NCBI RefSeq assembly: GCF_905147365.1
Contig: NC_056426.1
Coordinates: 10,744,001 to 10,808,000 of the forward strand
DNA length: 64,000 nucleotides
Reading direction: 5' to 3'
Source: Aricia agestis
Taxonomy: Eukaryota > Arthropoda > Insecta > Lepidoptera > Lycaenidae
Numbering within the stretch: position 1 is the stretch's first letter; every line of letters starts with the position of its first letter. Below, one piece after another: positions 56,501 through 61,880 of the stretch. Both the position numbers and the translations under genes were made by a program. Below the pieces are notes generated by a model. It had not been told where the DNA came from, did not search any database, and worked only from the letters and a program-made list of their open reading frames with translations.

Positions 56501-59275
56501 GTCTCCAGTGAGACATTATAACATGACGAAATGATCGTATCAGGCATCAGCTGGATTCAAATGTCTATGTCACATCTATCCAACCTCTATTTATATCTAC
56601 GGGTCCACAATGAGTCGTCCTGCTGCCGGCCGCCGGCACACTTACTGTATCATATTGCTACTTGCTACTACATTCATGGATATTACACTCTGTACTCAAC
56701 GTTCATCTTGATACAAATTACAATCGCGGGTATATTTTTCCCTAATTATAATTGAAATCGATGTATCTATGTATGTAACTAAAATTTAATATATATTTTT
56801 GTTAGTCTCGATAAACCTCGAAAAGGGAAACCGATTTGACTAACTTTAGTTTTAAAATATTTGTGTACGTCCGGGGAAGGTTTGTGAACAAAGAAGGAAA
56901 GTGATACAAAGTTCACCAGATCATTTACTTCTATATCTATAATATAATATTTTATTTTTGAATTTATCTATGGTTCATAATGTTATGGACAGCGACAAAG
57001 ATTATTTCGGTTAACCGAGTTCCTGCTAATACTTTTTTAAATATAATTTATATAAAACTAGCTGTTGCCCGCGACATCGTCCGCATGAACTTCAGTTTAT
57101 AGCGCGCGGTGTCAACAAAATTGGTGTCAAAAACTTTTTAAAACCCTGGTGGCTGGTACCCCTTAAATTAAAACAGCCGTGCAGTGTGCACGTAATACTT
57201 TCTTTTTTTTAATTAAACTTTTTTATAAGTACAAAATTTTAAAGCTTATTTACTCAATTTAGCTTTACACAACTTAGCTGCATTATACAACTTTAGCTTT
57301 ACCCATAAACTATTTAGTATATATTATTGGTAGGCTGTTGTTTCTGATATCTATGTTCGTACGTGAGTTATTTAATCACGTGTATAACAATCGAAAGAAT
57401 CGGAAAGCGTGATTTAACATGGTACCACCTCTTATAGAAATATGTATGAGTAAGCGATAGCGCGATCTAGGCGACTCTTGGCGCCATCTGTTATGAGTTT
57501 TTGGAACTAAGTTAATTTGAACAAATTTACGCATTTTCACCCCCTTACAACCCCTTTTTCCAGTTAAAAAGTAGCCTATGTCCTTTCTCAGGCTTTAGAC
57601 TATCTGTGTACAAAATTTCGTGTTTTGGAACAAAAGTTTTGGTGTGAAAGACAGACAGACAGGCAGAGATACTTTCGCATTTATAATATTAGTATAGATA
57701 AGGGGCCAAACGAGCAAACGGTCACTTGATGGAAAGAAACTACCGTCGCCCATGGACATTCGCAACAGATGCGTTGACGGCCTTTTGAGAGGGAACACGC
57801 TCTCTTCTTGAAAGTTTGCAGGTCGTATAGGTCCGGAAATACTGCTGGTGACTGTTCGTTTCAGAGTTTTACAGTGCGTGGCAGAAACTTTGTACTGTAC
57901 ATTTAAATCTAAATTAATTTAAGCCGAGTACAAAGCTAAAACATAAATCCATTACATTTACATGACAACTAATATCCTGAACACAATATGTAACTTCGCC
58001 GTAAGTGATGGAATACTTGTTACAAAGCATTCCTCCGCGTCGGGACACATTCCACGAGTTGGGATAGTTTCAGCTATGACAGAGGTTTGGGGGACCAGCA
58101 AAAACTTTACAGCTACGTATTCGTTACGTAATTTAAGGCTCTGAACAAAATTGTCATCTTATTTTCAATGATCCTTCATTTATTAATTTATTGATTCAAC
58201 GTGCTAGGCAAATGGTACTTTTTTGCGGAAAAATGTACGGTTCTCGTGAAATGGCTTGTACGGGCGTAGCCGCGCGGAATGCCTGGTTGTAGTAATACGA
58301 GTAATGATACTACCACTAAGATGGTATGACGATGCAATAAGCTAATAAGCCTAATAAAATTGCATCTCATTTTAATTACATAAAAGATTAATAAGTATCC
58401 GCTAAGGCAGCATCAGCCAGATTTCCCCCGGGACCCCCCGAGACCTCCCTGCATCCCCCGACACCCCCCAGCATCCCCCGGCTCCAGCTGCTCAGCTGAC
58501 GGACTCATCTCCATGGCATTGTATTTGTCGTTTCATTGCTTTTAATATATTTAAAGATATTCCTGAGGGTTAAGCAATTGAACACCGAGTAAGTAAGGTG
58601 TAGAGGTGTGTACTGCCTTGGCGAGAGGTGTGTACTGTCTTAGCGTTTCTACTTTCTACTCACATAAATAATATTGCAAATAATGATAATAATGGACTAT
58701 GGAAGAACATGACGTGATTAATTAATATCCAAAAGCTTTTATATAACATGCAACAAGGATACAAGTAAAAATATTAAGACATCTTGGATGTCATTAACAG
58801 GAGAGAGTAGATGGTGGTGGATGTGTGCAGTGTGTCGTAATTGTCGATACATTGTAATTTACTCTACAATGTCGCTACATTCTACAATGGCGTTAGTGTC
58901 GATTTATCCAAGCAATCCTTGTAACAGATTGATATCGTGAATTTTGAAAATCTTTTTAAATAAGCTACGGTAATTACACCTACAGCTCCAGCTGCTATTG
59001 ATAATGTAGAATCAGCTTTTACGAATGAACCAATCAATGTATAGCGAGTAGCGCCACTTTACAAAACACAACGTTAATTCTAATTCGGCCACTCAGAAAC
59101 ATCCTTGCAGCGCTGCTGGACTACCACTGTAACTCACCGGGACCGACGCCGTCGTAGAAGAAGTCGTGTATGTAGAGGGTGCGGGCGTCGACCGCATACA
59201 CCGTCCCCCGCACGCCGTGGTGCAGCTCCGACAGCGCGCCCAGACGACGACCGCGGTGCTCGCACCACACACCAC
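13299..59275 (-). CDS. Skeletor: Skeletor (DM13-DM13-DOMON-cupredoxin-like), long isoform, 5' exon missing
   Basis: Thirteen minus-strand exons (59275-59138, 51677-51493, 47973-47811, 44169-44042, 43214-43077, 30606-30507, 27775-27591, 21804-21610, 21200-21063, 20179-20020, 19508-19315, 16623-16396, 15620-13299) join in phase into 1423 residues. Numbering from the first whole codon: DM13 domain 1 about 5-115, DM13 domain 2 about 122-235, DOMON about 262-400, a cupredoxin-like region about 470-670 (HVGWGISWYINGLLIPEI, CFTHRHLGWKIHV), then a disordered tail of about 750 residues. The whole matches insect Skeletor, related to Knickkopf; Drosophila Skeletor was reported in a spindle matrix, while DM13/DOMON relatives act in extracellular cuticle. 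Knickkopf is less likely because motifs such as VDFGHV and DENGKEAPLRRYDRKTIVLT follow Skeletor. The signal-peptide exon lies beyond 59.3 kb. Confidence 0.92.
16224..16355. mobile_element. palindromic MITE family G, copy 1
   Basis: 132 bp, almost entirely inverted repeat: GGGCCTGTTTCACCACTTCC at both ends. Flanked by ttg (16221-16223 and 16356-16358), a 3-bp duplication. Ends about 40 bases from the donor of Skeletor exon 13. Second copy at 38825-38955. Confidence 0.8.
16396..16623 (-). CDS. Skeletor: Skeletor exon 13: cupredoxin-like region, late
   Basis: Acceptor ctctttccag before 16623, donor gtagaa at 16395 (no consensus G at +5). Codes SITIFAGVRRTRSGEVVPTG, SFGAYQRSLTLVCDRGEPGI and RWTPDRNTPDTVYYQ. 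Confidence 0.93.
17211..17328. repeat. small TIR element (TACAGGGTGT ends)
   Basis: 118 bp with perfect 10-bp inverted ends tacagggtgt / acaccctgta; TA at each end suggests a TA target duplication. Lies in Skeletor intron 12. Confidence 0.6.
17329..19314. other. Skeletor intron, no further feature
   Basis: AT-rich intron between exons 13 and 12; nothing recognised. Confidence 0.5.
19315..19508 (-). CDS. Skeletor: Skeletor exon 12: cupredoxin-like region, middle
   Basis: Acceptor cctggtacag before 19508, donor gtaagg at 19314. Codes HVGWGISWYINGLLIPEIYV, VRGRQYTFVAEGGSNPDVPA and QYHPFYITDDPVGGYQHKTD, the beta-sheet core shared by Skeletor and Knickkopf. Confidence 0.93.
19581..19700. mobile_element. 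palindromic MITE family J
   Basis: 120 bp with long imperfect inverted ends: taggtctccgacacaaaact left and agttatgtgtgggagcccta right, plus gcatcgcatcg / cgatgcgatgc inside. In the intron between exons 11 and 12. Confidence 0.7.
19900..20015 (-). repeat. degenerate tandem repeat in intron 11
   Basis: Variants of tgttytatcccccatcacct recur with irregular spacing right up to the donor of exon 11. The transcript strand is G-rich (gggggat) here. Confidence 0.5.
20020..20179 (-). CDS. Skeletor: Skeletor exon 11: start of cupredoxin-like region
   Basis: Acceptor ttttccccag before 20179, donor gtatgt at 20019. Codes a Pro/Arg-rich linker, then WDIPAIQCHEPEDGVFYAQL and GPTGGKQGYSAIT. Confidence 0.92.
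21063..21200 (-). CDS. Skeletor: Skeletor exon 10: post-DOMON linker
   Basis: Acceptor ttatctatag before 21200, donor gtgagt at 21062. Codes GDKFIEFGRPPLWNCPMPEG, then a Pro/Gln-rich linker (PPQPPQTPQQSQKQQQHH). Both ends are phase 0, so the exon could be skipped without a frame change. Confidence 0.9.
21467..21500. repeat. perfect hairpin in intron 9
   Basis: Arms aatgcagcggtggtt (21467-21481) and exact complement (21486-21500), loop attg, about 110 bases after the donor of exon 9. Confidence 0.85.
21610..21804 (-). CDS. Skeletor: Skeletor exon 9: end of DOMON
   Basis: Acceptor caattctcag before 21804, donor gttagt at 21609. Codes SIRLLNAALVNGYSIVTYQR, DHLDLPVLTNASQPVVWAVG and NEVSYHHHFTK. 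Confidence 0.93.
21936..22250 (-). repeat. interspersed repeat family A
   Basis: Near-complete copy with the core gggtcacctgatggaaagca and ending in the poly(A/T) run at 21936. Confidence 0.75.
22251..23765. other. Skeletor intron, no further feature
   Basis: AT-rich intron 8; nothing recognised until a fragment ctagctgtgccccgcggtgt at 23769, the end of a dispersed repeat also seen at 57057. Confidence 0.45.
24206..24677 (+). pseudogene. Ty3/gypsy integrase C-terminal remnant
   Basis: Plus-strand remnant of a retrotransposon pol gene: an integrase core end (HESIKA... then YVNYGRELRVPVDL) and a C-terminal part with SLVWLHNPTRRKGKSPKLQT, KWGGPYKVVTRLNDVTYRIQ and FKMVHIDRLARYHG. At least two frame breaks (near 24240 and 24295), and no protease, reverse transcriptase or RNase H upstream. 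Dead copy inside Skeletor intron 8, antisense to it. Confidence 0.8.
24689..25241 (+). mobile_element. probable 3' LTR of the gypsy remnant
   Basis: Follows the integrase remnant after a few bases. Begins tgttactgta, has a TATA box tataaaa (24977-24983), a degenerate repeat of gacctagtg.tt (25087-25170) and AATAAA (25180-25185). The right end near cacgta is estimated. No 5' LTR was found in the window. Confidence 0.65.
25400..25454. repeat. perfect inverted repeat, 22-bp arms
   Basis: Arms gggatacgggatggctcgag(gg) at 25400-25421 and exact complement at 25433-25454, with an 11-base loop. Confidence 0.85.
25455..27450. other. Skeletor intron, one decayed repeat
   Basis: No exon. A decayed Helitron-like copy (actttgagtcccggagaaga) lies at about 25860-26000. 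Confidence 0.4.
27454..27533 (+). repeat. dispersed repeat shared with 57818-57890
   Basis: gcaggtcgtattggtctgga and gaaatactgctggtgac match the second copy at about 90 percent. It ends about 55 bases from the donor of Skeletor exon 8. Confidence 0.65.
27591..27775 (-). CDS. Skeletor: Skeletor exon 8: DOMON core
   Basis: Acceptor gtgattccag before 27775, donor gtaagc at 27590. Codes DGEYMSFGISGDPSRSAMVG, ADVAVAWLDKTSLKGYAEDY and YLEGKGQCAGGRGSCPDNNI, typical DOMON sequence with paired cysteines. Confidence 0.93.
28768..28812. repeat. perfect 45-bp palindrome
   Basis: Arms of 22 bp (tttttgagatcggtgtgaca...) around a single central base at 28790, no mismatch. Its right arm overlaps the terminus of the next element. 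Confidence 0.9.
28811..29232. mobile_element. TIR element, about 420 bp
   Basis: Inverted ends of about 31 bp, AAGTTGATATTTTAGACGTA..., one mismatch. No coding capacity seen. Confidence 0.7.
29233..30030. other. Skeletor intron 7, no further feature
   Basis: AT-rich; nothing recognised. Confidence 0.45.
30043..30220 (-). mobile_element. Helitron-like element copy, minus orientation
   Basis: Contains the hairpin cgcaactcagttgcg (near 30053-30067), ggttactccgtgatt-type core and the start aatattataaatgcgaaagt on the minus strand. The CTAGT end is decayed. Confidence 0.6.
30507..30606 (-). CDS. Skeletor: Skeletor exon 7: start of DOMON domain
   Basis: Acceptor cgcgtttcag before 30606, donor gtgagc at 30506. 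Codes SKLNCEVLLDELALEVRWAV and AGDSIVLQLVAKL. Starts in phase 0, as the alternative exon at 38442 does. Confidence 0.92.
30713..30989. mobile_element. MITE family F carrying a nested MITE
   Basis: Outer inverted ends agcagatggcggatctacgt / acgtaggtccgtcatctgcc. The element at 30777-30921 is inserted inside it. Similar outer sequence occurs near 53725-53877 (gcgtaatttggtcgcgttat). Confidence 0.65.
30777..30921. mobile_element. MITE family E copy 1 (TAA target duplication)
   Basis: 145 bp with inverted ends ggtcaa.tcagaccgcaacg and cgttgcggtctgaattgacc; flanked by taa on both sides. A 3-bp TWA duplication is the PIF/Harbinger hallmark. Copy 2 at 40758-40897 is flanked by tta. Confidence 0.75.
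31042..31324 (+). repeat. interspersed repeat family A, 5' truncated
   Basis: Starts inside the family at ctcacagaaaaccggcgtga and ends in a run of about 20 A. 5' truncation with a poly(A) end indicates retroposition. Confidence 0.8.
31925..32155. mobile_element. MITE family C, internally deleted copy
   Basis: Same inverted ends as 1239-1571 and an exact 8-bp duplication gttgatac (31917-31924 and 32156-32163). 231 bp: lacks about 100 bp of the longer copy's interior. Confidence 0.88.
32164..32864. other. Skeletor intron, no further feature
   Basis: AT-rich; nothing recognised. Confidence 0.45.
32865..33121. mobile_element. hAT-type MITE, CAGTGCCGTAAA ends
   Basis: 257 bp. Perfect 12-bp inverted ends CAGTGCCGTAAA, and an exact 8-bp duplication caagaaaa at 32857-32864 and 33122-33129. 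Terminus and duplication length both fit hAT. No transposase remnant seen. Confidence 0.88.
33209..33355. mobile_element. long foldback element
   Basis: About 147 bp, mostly inverted repeat; the inner arms (gttttgagactcaaacaatc... to its complement) are perfect over about 36 bp and the outer arms aggccta(c/t)tacga imperfect. Forms a single long hairpin. Confidence 0.8.
33356..35250. other. Skeletor intron, no further feature
   Basis: AT-rich intron sequence; nothing recognised. Confidence 0.45.
35254..35569 (+). repeat. interspersed repeat family A, full copy
   Basis: Runs from aacgtgggagagccatgctt to the terminal ctcataaaaaaaa; the best full-length reference for the family in this window. 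Confidence 0.8.
36058..36705. repeat. repeat family D, copy 2
   Basis: Collinear with 827-1660 but without the family C MITE; instead it carries the hAT-type element at 36109-36286. Confidence 0.65.
36109..36286. mobile_element. hAT-type MITE, CAGGGCCCCCG ends
   Basis: 178 bp, perfect 11-bp inverted ends CAGGGCCCCCG, exact 8-bp duplication cctgtttc at 36101-36108 and 36287-36294. The uninterrupted site (ccctgtttcctc) is seen in the other family D copy near 871. Confidence 0.9.
36706..37493. other. Skeletor intron or 3' UTR side, one hairpin
   Basis: No exon. A perfect 15-bp-arm hairpin gttggatgtaatata lies at 36917-36952. Confidence 0.45.
37494..37499 (-). terminator. candidate poly(A) signal for the short Skeletor isoform
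   Basis: AATAAA on the minus strand about 370 bases after the stop of the alternative terminal exon; no nearer perfect hexamer was found. Confidence 0.4.
37867..38442 (-). CDS. Skeletor: Skeletor alternative terminal exon (Q-rich tail, DM13-only isoform)
   Basis: A minus-strand reading frame of 191 residues preceded by acceptor tgcttgctgttgcag and ending at TAG 37869-37867. It starts in phase 0, the phase left by exon 5, and lies inside the 12.5 kb intron between exons 5 and 7. Spliced to exon 5 it gives about 441 residues plus the N-terminus: two DM13 domains and this tail, without DOMON or cupredoxin-like parts. Composition: Ala/Pro/Arg-rich start (TRNAALVGPTTAAPRRR), an E run (STEEEEEEQENQ), then Gln/Asn/His/Tyr-rich sequence and a helical LLEQQRQYEQQRAALMQELA. 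No known domain is seen. A candidate AATAAA lies at 37499-37494. Truncated Skeletor isoforms are known in insects; that this exon is used is inference from splice site, phase and stop. Confidence 0.7.
   Translation of the reverse strand, partial: TRNAALVGPTTAAPRRRAPTAPLDATTYRPRLRSGPPVRSDSSARRNHLHRRDQTGIYQDSTEEEEEEQENQKKDQGSIESHEYQRQNTQNDQRHQSQAVYTIPQNQHHQNQQYQNLNYQAHINPNLSYLDPEARALLEQQRQYEQQRAALMQELARYQSQYRFLPEQQNDHFSIEGQTLREIHLDEINDQ
38825..38955. mobile_element. palindromic MITE family G, copy 2
   Basis: 131 bp related to 16224-16355 (gcctgtttcac.ac.ttctga, gataggct, acttatc). Flanks tta / ttg. Confidence 0.75.
38956..40400. other. Skeletor intron 5, no further feature
   Basis: AT-rich; a short (CAACAG)n-like run at about 40237-40275. 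Confidence 0.45.
40407..40622 (+). mobile_element. Helitron-like element, copy
   Basis: actaatattataaatgtgaa start, actttgagtcccgggaaagg core, gcaaaggagttgcgggcgtc and a CTCGT end (one change from CTAGT). Confidence 0.65.
40758..40897. mobile_element. MITE family E copy 2 (TTA target duplication)
   Basis: 140 bp, ends gggtcaattcagaccgcaac and gttgcggtctgaattgacc, flanked by tta at 40755-40757 and 40898-40900. Confidence 0.8.
40978..42692. other. Skeletor intron 5, repeat debris
   Basis: No exon. At 41575-41625 the phrase gagaagaaccggcgtaagaa resembles a common lepidopteran dispersed repeat; the frame across it is not taken as a gene. Confidence 0.4.
42693..42995. repeat. MITE family H, copy 2
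   Basis: Inverted ends tacagggtgttataaaac / gttttgttacgccctgta. Inside is a nearly perfect stem (ataagggacacatacaca and complement) at about 42896-42949. Ends about 80 bases from the donor of Skeletor exon 5. Confidence 0.7.
43077..43214 (-). CDS. Skeletor: Skeletor exon 5: DM13 domain 2, end
   Basis: Acceptor tctctgtag before 43214. Codes ELTVFDIGHFGVWCEAFTVD, FGHVTLPPAALANVPPSLKM and LGVSPQ, ending on a codon boundary. The donor is CAG|gtaaca, weaker than the other donors of this gene, and it can join in frame to either of two acceptors (38442 or 30606). Confidence 0.92.
43270..43456. mobile_element. MITE family L
   Basis: Ends ctgcgtttccaccagagata / tatctggtggaaacgcag. Contains a perfect inner palindrome tcaatgaagcgatgctat around one base. 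Lies about 55 bases upstream of the acceptor of Skeletor exon 5. Confidence 0.75.
44042..44169 (-). CDS. Skeletor: Skeletor exon 4: DM13 domain 2, middle
   Basis: Acceptor tcttcttccag before 44169, donor gtaagt at 44041. Codes DAKFWVGRGEKPSPAGIRIP and DENGKEAPLRRYDRKTIVLT. Confidence 0.92.
44200..44390. repeat. degenerate tandem repeat
   Basis: Three spaced copies of agtg.cttcgcgtctgaaggaagggacgag (starts near 44200, 44248, 44346), just upstream of the acceptor of exon 4. Confidence 0.55.
44400..46660. other. Skeletor intron 3, poly-C run and decayed repeats
   Basis: A run of about 13 C at 44746-44758. A decayed Helitron-like copy (tactttgagatccgg) at about 46040-46220. No exon. Confidence 0.45.
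46673..46897 (-). mobile_element. SINE family 1, 5'-truncated copy
   Basis: Body matches 7030-7270 almost base for base but lacks the tRNA-like head. Exact 11-bp duplication tgtaactctat at 46662-46672 and 46898-46908; tail is (ATT)n. Clear target-primed retroposition. Confidence 0.88.
47265..47479 (+). mobile_element. Helitron-like element, best-preserved copy
   Basis: Starts tactaatat, has a (TGTC)n tract, core actttgagtcccgagaaagg, perfect hairpin cgcaac-gga-gttgcg (47452-47466) and CTAGT at 47475-47479, 8 bases after the hairpin. Confidence 0.75.
47480..47567. repeat. compound microsatellite (CTAT)n(TA)n
   Basis: Runs of ctat followed by about 28 TA units. Confidence 0.95.
47568..47789 (+). 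repeat. dispersed repeat ending near exon 3 donor
   Basis: Phrase cggatcgggctgaaatttgg and end gcgaagccgcgggcaaaagc are typical of a common lepidopteran repeat. Ends 16 bases from the donor of Skeletor exon 3. Confidence 0.6.
47811..47973 (-). CDS. Skeletor: Skeletor exon 3: end of DM13-1, start of DM13-2
   Basis: Acceptor tccacag before 47973, donor gtgaga at 47810. Codes VNFGSVDIPRDLEYPRP, then RVGALRGVHGVQSD and VVVDAQTLLVPNFSYDGEAP. An interspersed repeat ends about 16 bases inside the downstream intron. Confidence 0.92.
48000..48649. other. Skeletor intron 2, no further feature
   Basis: AT-rich; nothing recognised. Confidence 0.45.
48650..48800 (-). repeat. family A repeat, truncated
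   Basis: Poly(T) at 48651 then core to gggagggtagg, where a Helitron-like copy takes over directly. Confidence 0.75.
48801..48955 (-). mobile_element. Helitron-like element, minus orientation
   Basis: atcacgcgggaatcgtacat core, gacagacagaccgac tract, and attagtatgga end; 3' hairpin missing. Probably inserted into the family A copy. Confidence 0.6.
49367..49475 (+). repeat. Helitron-like fragment
   Basis: Decayed core ggacaggaaaggacatacga through aacaaacgaattttgcagct. Confidence 0.45.
50511..50620 (-). repeat. family A repeat fragment
   Basis: Core aaacaggtcacctgatggaa to caggtgcgttgccggccttc only. Confidence 0.75.
50696..50855 (+). repeat. decayed Helitron-like copy
   Basis: gatactttgagtcctcagca and gataaacgaactttggctca. 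Confidence 0.45.
51493..51677 (-). CDS. Skeletor: Skeletor exon 2: DM13 domain 1, second half
   Basis: Acceptor ctattacag before 51677, donor gtgagt at 51492. The split codon gives PAAYFYVGSSKK; then GATRLRDERG and LKDFAWFSVWCDDYA, the conserved end of DM13 domain 1. Confidence 0.92.
51746..51805. repeat. 60-bp mini palindrome
   Basis: Ends ggcccctagacgatcaat / attgacggtctaggggcc with a short AT core, 70 bases upstream of the acceptor of exon 2. Confidence 0.7.
51847..51990 (-). mobile_element. SINE family 2, truncated copy
   Basis: Shares ctaagtaccygaaggacttg and gacaacggaaatatatttaa with 1914-2058 but lacks the tRNA-like head. Confidence 0.7.
51991..53720. other. Skeletor intron 1, no further feature
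   Basis: AT-rich; nothing recognised. Confidence 0.45.
53725..53877. repeat. MITE family F related copy
   Basis: gacctatgcaactgcgtaat at the left and ggcataggtc at the right; shares gtaatttggtcgcgttatgt with 30729. Confidence 0.5.
55383..55413 (+). repeat. G-run block, quadruplex-prone
   Basis: Three runs of six G separated by single C, then GGC units. The G-rich strand is the template strand of Skeletor. Confidence 0.8.
56085..56155. repeat. 18-bp GC minisatellite
   Basis: Three to four copies of cctggcctggccgcccgc. The GRPGQGGRPGQGG frame across it is a chance reading. Confidence 0.9.
57057..57697 (-). repeat. dispersed repeat with ctagctgttgcccgcgac end
   Basis: From actagctgttgcccgcgaca to aatattagtatagat; both ends are familiar lepidopteran repeat termini. 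Family not assigned. Confidence 0.55.
57698..57890 (-). repeat. family A repeat with internal extension
   Basis: Family A core at 57698-57795, continuing without a break into the ggtcgtataggtccgga sequence also found at 27454-27533, so both probably belong to one longer element. Confidence 0.6.
57891..59137. other. Skeletor intron 1, C-rich block
   Basis: No exon. 58424-58480 is a run of CCCCC blocks (G-rich in the transcript). A decayed Helitron-like core (gcggaaaaatgtacggttct) lies near 58218. Confidence 0.5.
59138..59275 (-). CDS. Skeletor: Skeletor exon 1 of those seen: DM13 domain 1, first half
   Basis: Acceptor tctcccccag on the minus strand before 59275, donor gtgagt at 59137. Codes LGALSELHHGVRGTVYAVDA and RTLYIHDFFYDGVGP, the hallmark start of a DM13 domain. 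The exon opens with two bases of a split codon, so a further 5' exon carrying the start and signal peptide exists. Confidence 0.9.
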
Positions 59276-61163
59276 CTGGGGGAGAACAGCCTGTTAGTGT
59301 GGTAGGTACTGGGTACATTGTTGGAGAACACAAAGTGGCAGCAGAGTATACAGAACTAACGAGTAGGCCGACTCAGAAGAGATCTCAAAATTTATATACG
59401 TTTGATGTAGTATAAATTAAAATAAATGTCTTATCGGCCGGCGCGCGCCGTACTAATGCGGCATTGTGGAACATGTCGAAAGTGGTACCCGCGCCCAACT
59501 CGCGTAGATTCGCCCGTTTGTTTGAAGTCGAGGTACTCCTTAGTTTTGCCTACTCTGATGGCAGGTATATAGGCAGGACCAAAAGTGACAGTTACGTAAA
59601 GTGGCAGTTGCTAAAAGTATCAGTTACACAAAGTATAGTAAAGAACGTTTTTTTACACAACAAGAAACCATTGAACAAAGTTTGTTACTCATAGTGGCAA
59701 TTTAATATTGATGGGTTAATTGTTCGATAGGACAAAGTAACACCTGCATAAAATTAGTGTTATAGCAACATTGACACATACAGAAGAAACCCACACGTGA
59801 CACCTGTTAGCTTTTACATATTGAATTACTGTCCTACAAGTTACATGGCAAAACGTACAACAACTGTAACTTAAAATGACTTCAGCGACAGTTAAACACA
59901 ATACCTTAATATTAAGTACCGCAATAAAATTAAAATTTAAACCATAAAATATTAAGATGGTGTTAATGTAACTTTAATGACGAAACTCATGAGGAGCAGG
60001 TGGCCTTACATTAAAATTTAATCAAATGAAAGCATTAAAATGTAATGTAAAGTCATAAAAGAGGTTAAGATCTATAATATATTAAGGTTTCGGCTATGGG
60101 TTGATTCAGGGGTATATACTATATATAATACATGTGACGATGCGAGGCGAGGCGCGGCGCATGCGATTCAATTGGTTAAATTAAGCATTAGCCAACTAAA
60201 GTCCTAGAATTGACATAACGGCAGGTGTAACATGTACTAGGAGCGCATAGCTCGCAGCAGGACGGAAGAGAGAGCACATCCTCCGCTTTCACGCCGCGGG
60301 TAATGTCCTAACTCCTACGTGACGTAACACCGTCCCATCGTCACCGTCATTGTGACCGTCGTTGTCACCGGGACGTCACTTGAAAAGGATATGACGAACG
60401 CCGATGTATTTACTTCGTTGCGCCCTACGAATACTAAAAACTAAGGGAACGTAACTCCCATACTTCAACCGTTTTGAATTTGGTTCCTTTTCGCACACTA
60501 AAATATGGCAATAGCTACGAAACACTCAAATTTACGAAATAAAGCCGTTGACAATAATTGTCACTTCTGTATTTGTACACAAAATTGTGTACCGAACACA
60601 TGCATAAAGTATGCATGTATTCGGATCTCATTTTGTAGACTCGCGGATTTTTGACACAGTTGCTCTTCCATAGTTTTAATTATTCGTAGGTTGCGCCTTA
60701 CATTCGTTTATCATCCGGAAAGATTCTTCCAAAATAGAAACTAGGCTATGTCGTGGGTGTCTCTATCCATGACTTTCAAAAAAATTGGTTCAACGGCTTA
60801 AGCTTGAAGAGGGAAAGTATGGATTTGATAGAAGTAAAAAGCTGCCGCTGATGCTGATGCTGGAGCCAAAGGTCCGGAGTTCACCTTGGTCCGCTTGTAC
60901 TCCACAGCTAGTTTGCCGCTGAGATAGCGCGAGAATAGTCCTTATGGCCTCGACATAAAGGTCCTGCCAGAGGCAAGATGACTGTGGACGGCCTGCAGCT
61001 GACTCTCACGACTGTCCCACATACGGAGAGGAGTGGTACCGTCACCACTTATTCGCGATGGATCGTTTCGATCCGTCGTAATTTGCAAACGAACGACTAT
61101 CAACCGTGAATTCTTACGAAGTTTCCAATATAAATTGCTTTCTAGTTTCTAAGCTTTAACAAT

Positions 61164-61214
61164 ACGACGTGACATAAATAATAATAATATTATTTATGTG
61201 ATATGTCACGTCGT
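61164..61214. repeat. palindromic mini element
   Basis: acgacgtgacataaata and its complement interrupted by a 7-base insertion. Confidence 0.65.
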
Positions 61215-61697
61215 AAGATGTTAAAATGACAGAAAGTGCAGAACACCGCAGGCTCTACAAATCCAGCCTCTAAACTCTAAACTCTAAAGTTCTAGTCCAA
61301 ACTTTTGTATGCGCTTCATTGCATCACAGCGGTTCTGGCCTGATAGAGTAACCCATAACTCGCCCCAGAACCAATGACCTGCCAACTTCAGACAGCTCGA
61401 GCCAACTTACACACAACTGGGTTAAAATTTACCATGGGTTAATTTGGTTTTGTTGTCTATCTCGAGTCTCGTTTGCTGCTAAACGAGACACATTGCTTTA
61501 TTCTCAAACCATGGTTAACTTTAACATAGTACTCTGCTTTACGGTTTAAATACAACATTAGTATAGCTTCATTATTTATTCTATTTTGTCCGGATCTTAG
61601 CAAACTACAAAACATTGTTCTCATAATATTATGTCAAACCAACGAATTCCGATTGTTCGAAGCTCAAAAGGCAAACAAAAGGGGTGCCAATTTTTTC

Positions 61698-61766
61698 AGC
61701 ACTATCAGCACCCTGGGCGCCGATTAAATCTCGCCCAGGGCGCTGATAGTGCTAAAACCGGCCCTG
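61698..61766. repeat. hairpin next to a CAGGGCCGG end
   Basis: 22-bp arms (agcactatcagc.ccctgggc), one mismatch, 12-base loop, followed by ccggccctg, a hAT-like terminus on the minus strand. The other end was not found. Confidence 0.55.
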
Positions 61767-61816
61767 GCTATAGTAGTGCTGCGTTAGAATGAACCTAAGT
61801 AAGACACCACTACTCG

Positions 61817-61880
61817 GAGTTATCTGCCGCCTGCCGCCCGCCGCCTGCCGCCCGCCGCCTGCCGCCCGCCGCCCGCCGCC
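61817..61880. repeat. GC minisatellite
   Basis: Repeats of gccgcctgccgcccgcc units, about 15 bp, roughly four copies. Confidence 0.85.

Larger units (their letters stand above)
53878..57056. other. Skeletor intron 1, G-rich and minisatellite blocks
   Basis: No exon. Holds a G-run block (55383-55413) and an 18-bp minisatellite (56085-56155). Confidence 0.5.

Noticed and set aside
13299..59275. Knickkopf rather than Skeletor
   Set aside because: Domain order is shared, but exon motifs (GRGEKPSPAGIRIPDENGKE, HFGVWCEAFTVDFGHV) follow remembered Skeletor, and the long tail is not a Knickkopf trait.
61817..61880. CRISPR-like spaced repeats
   Set aside because: Units are contiguous GC minisatellite repeats without spacers, in a eukaryotic genome.
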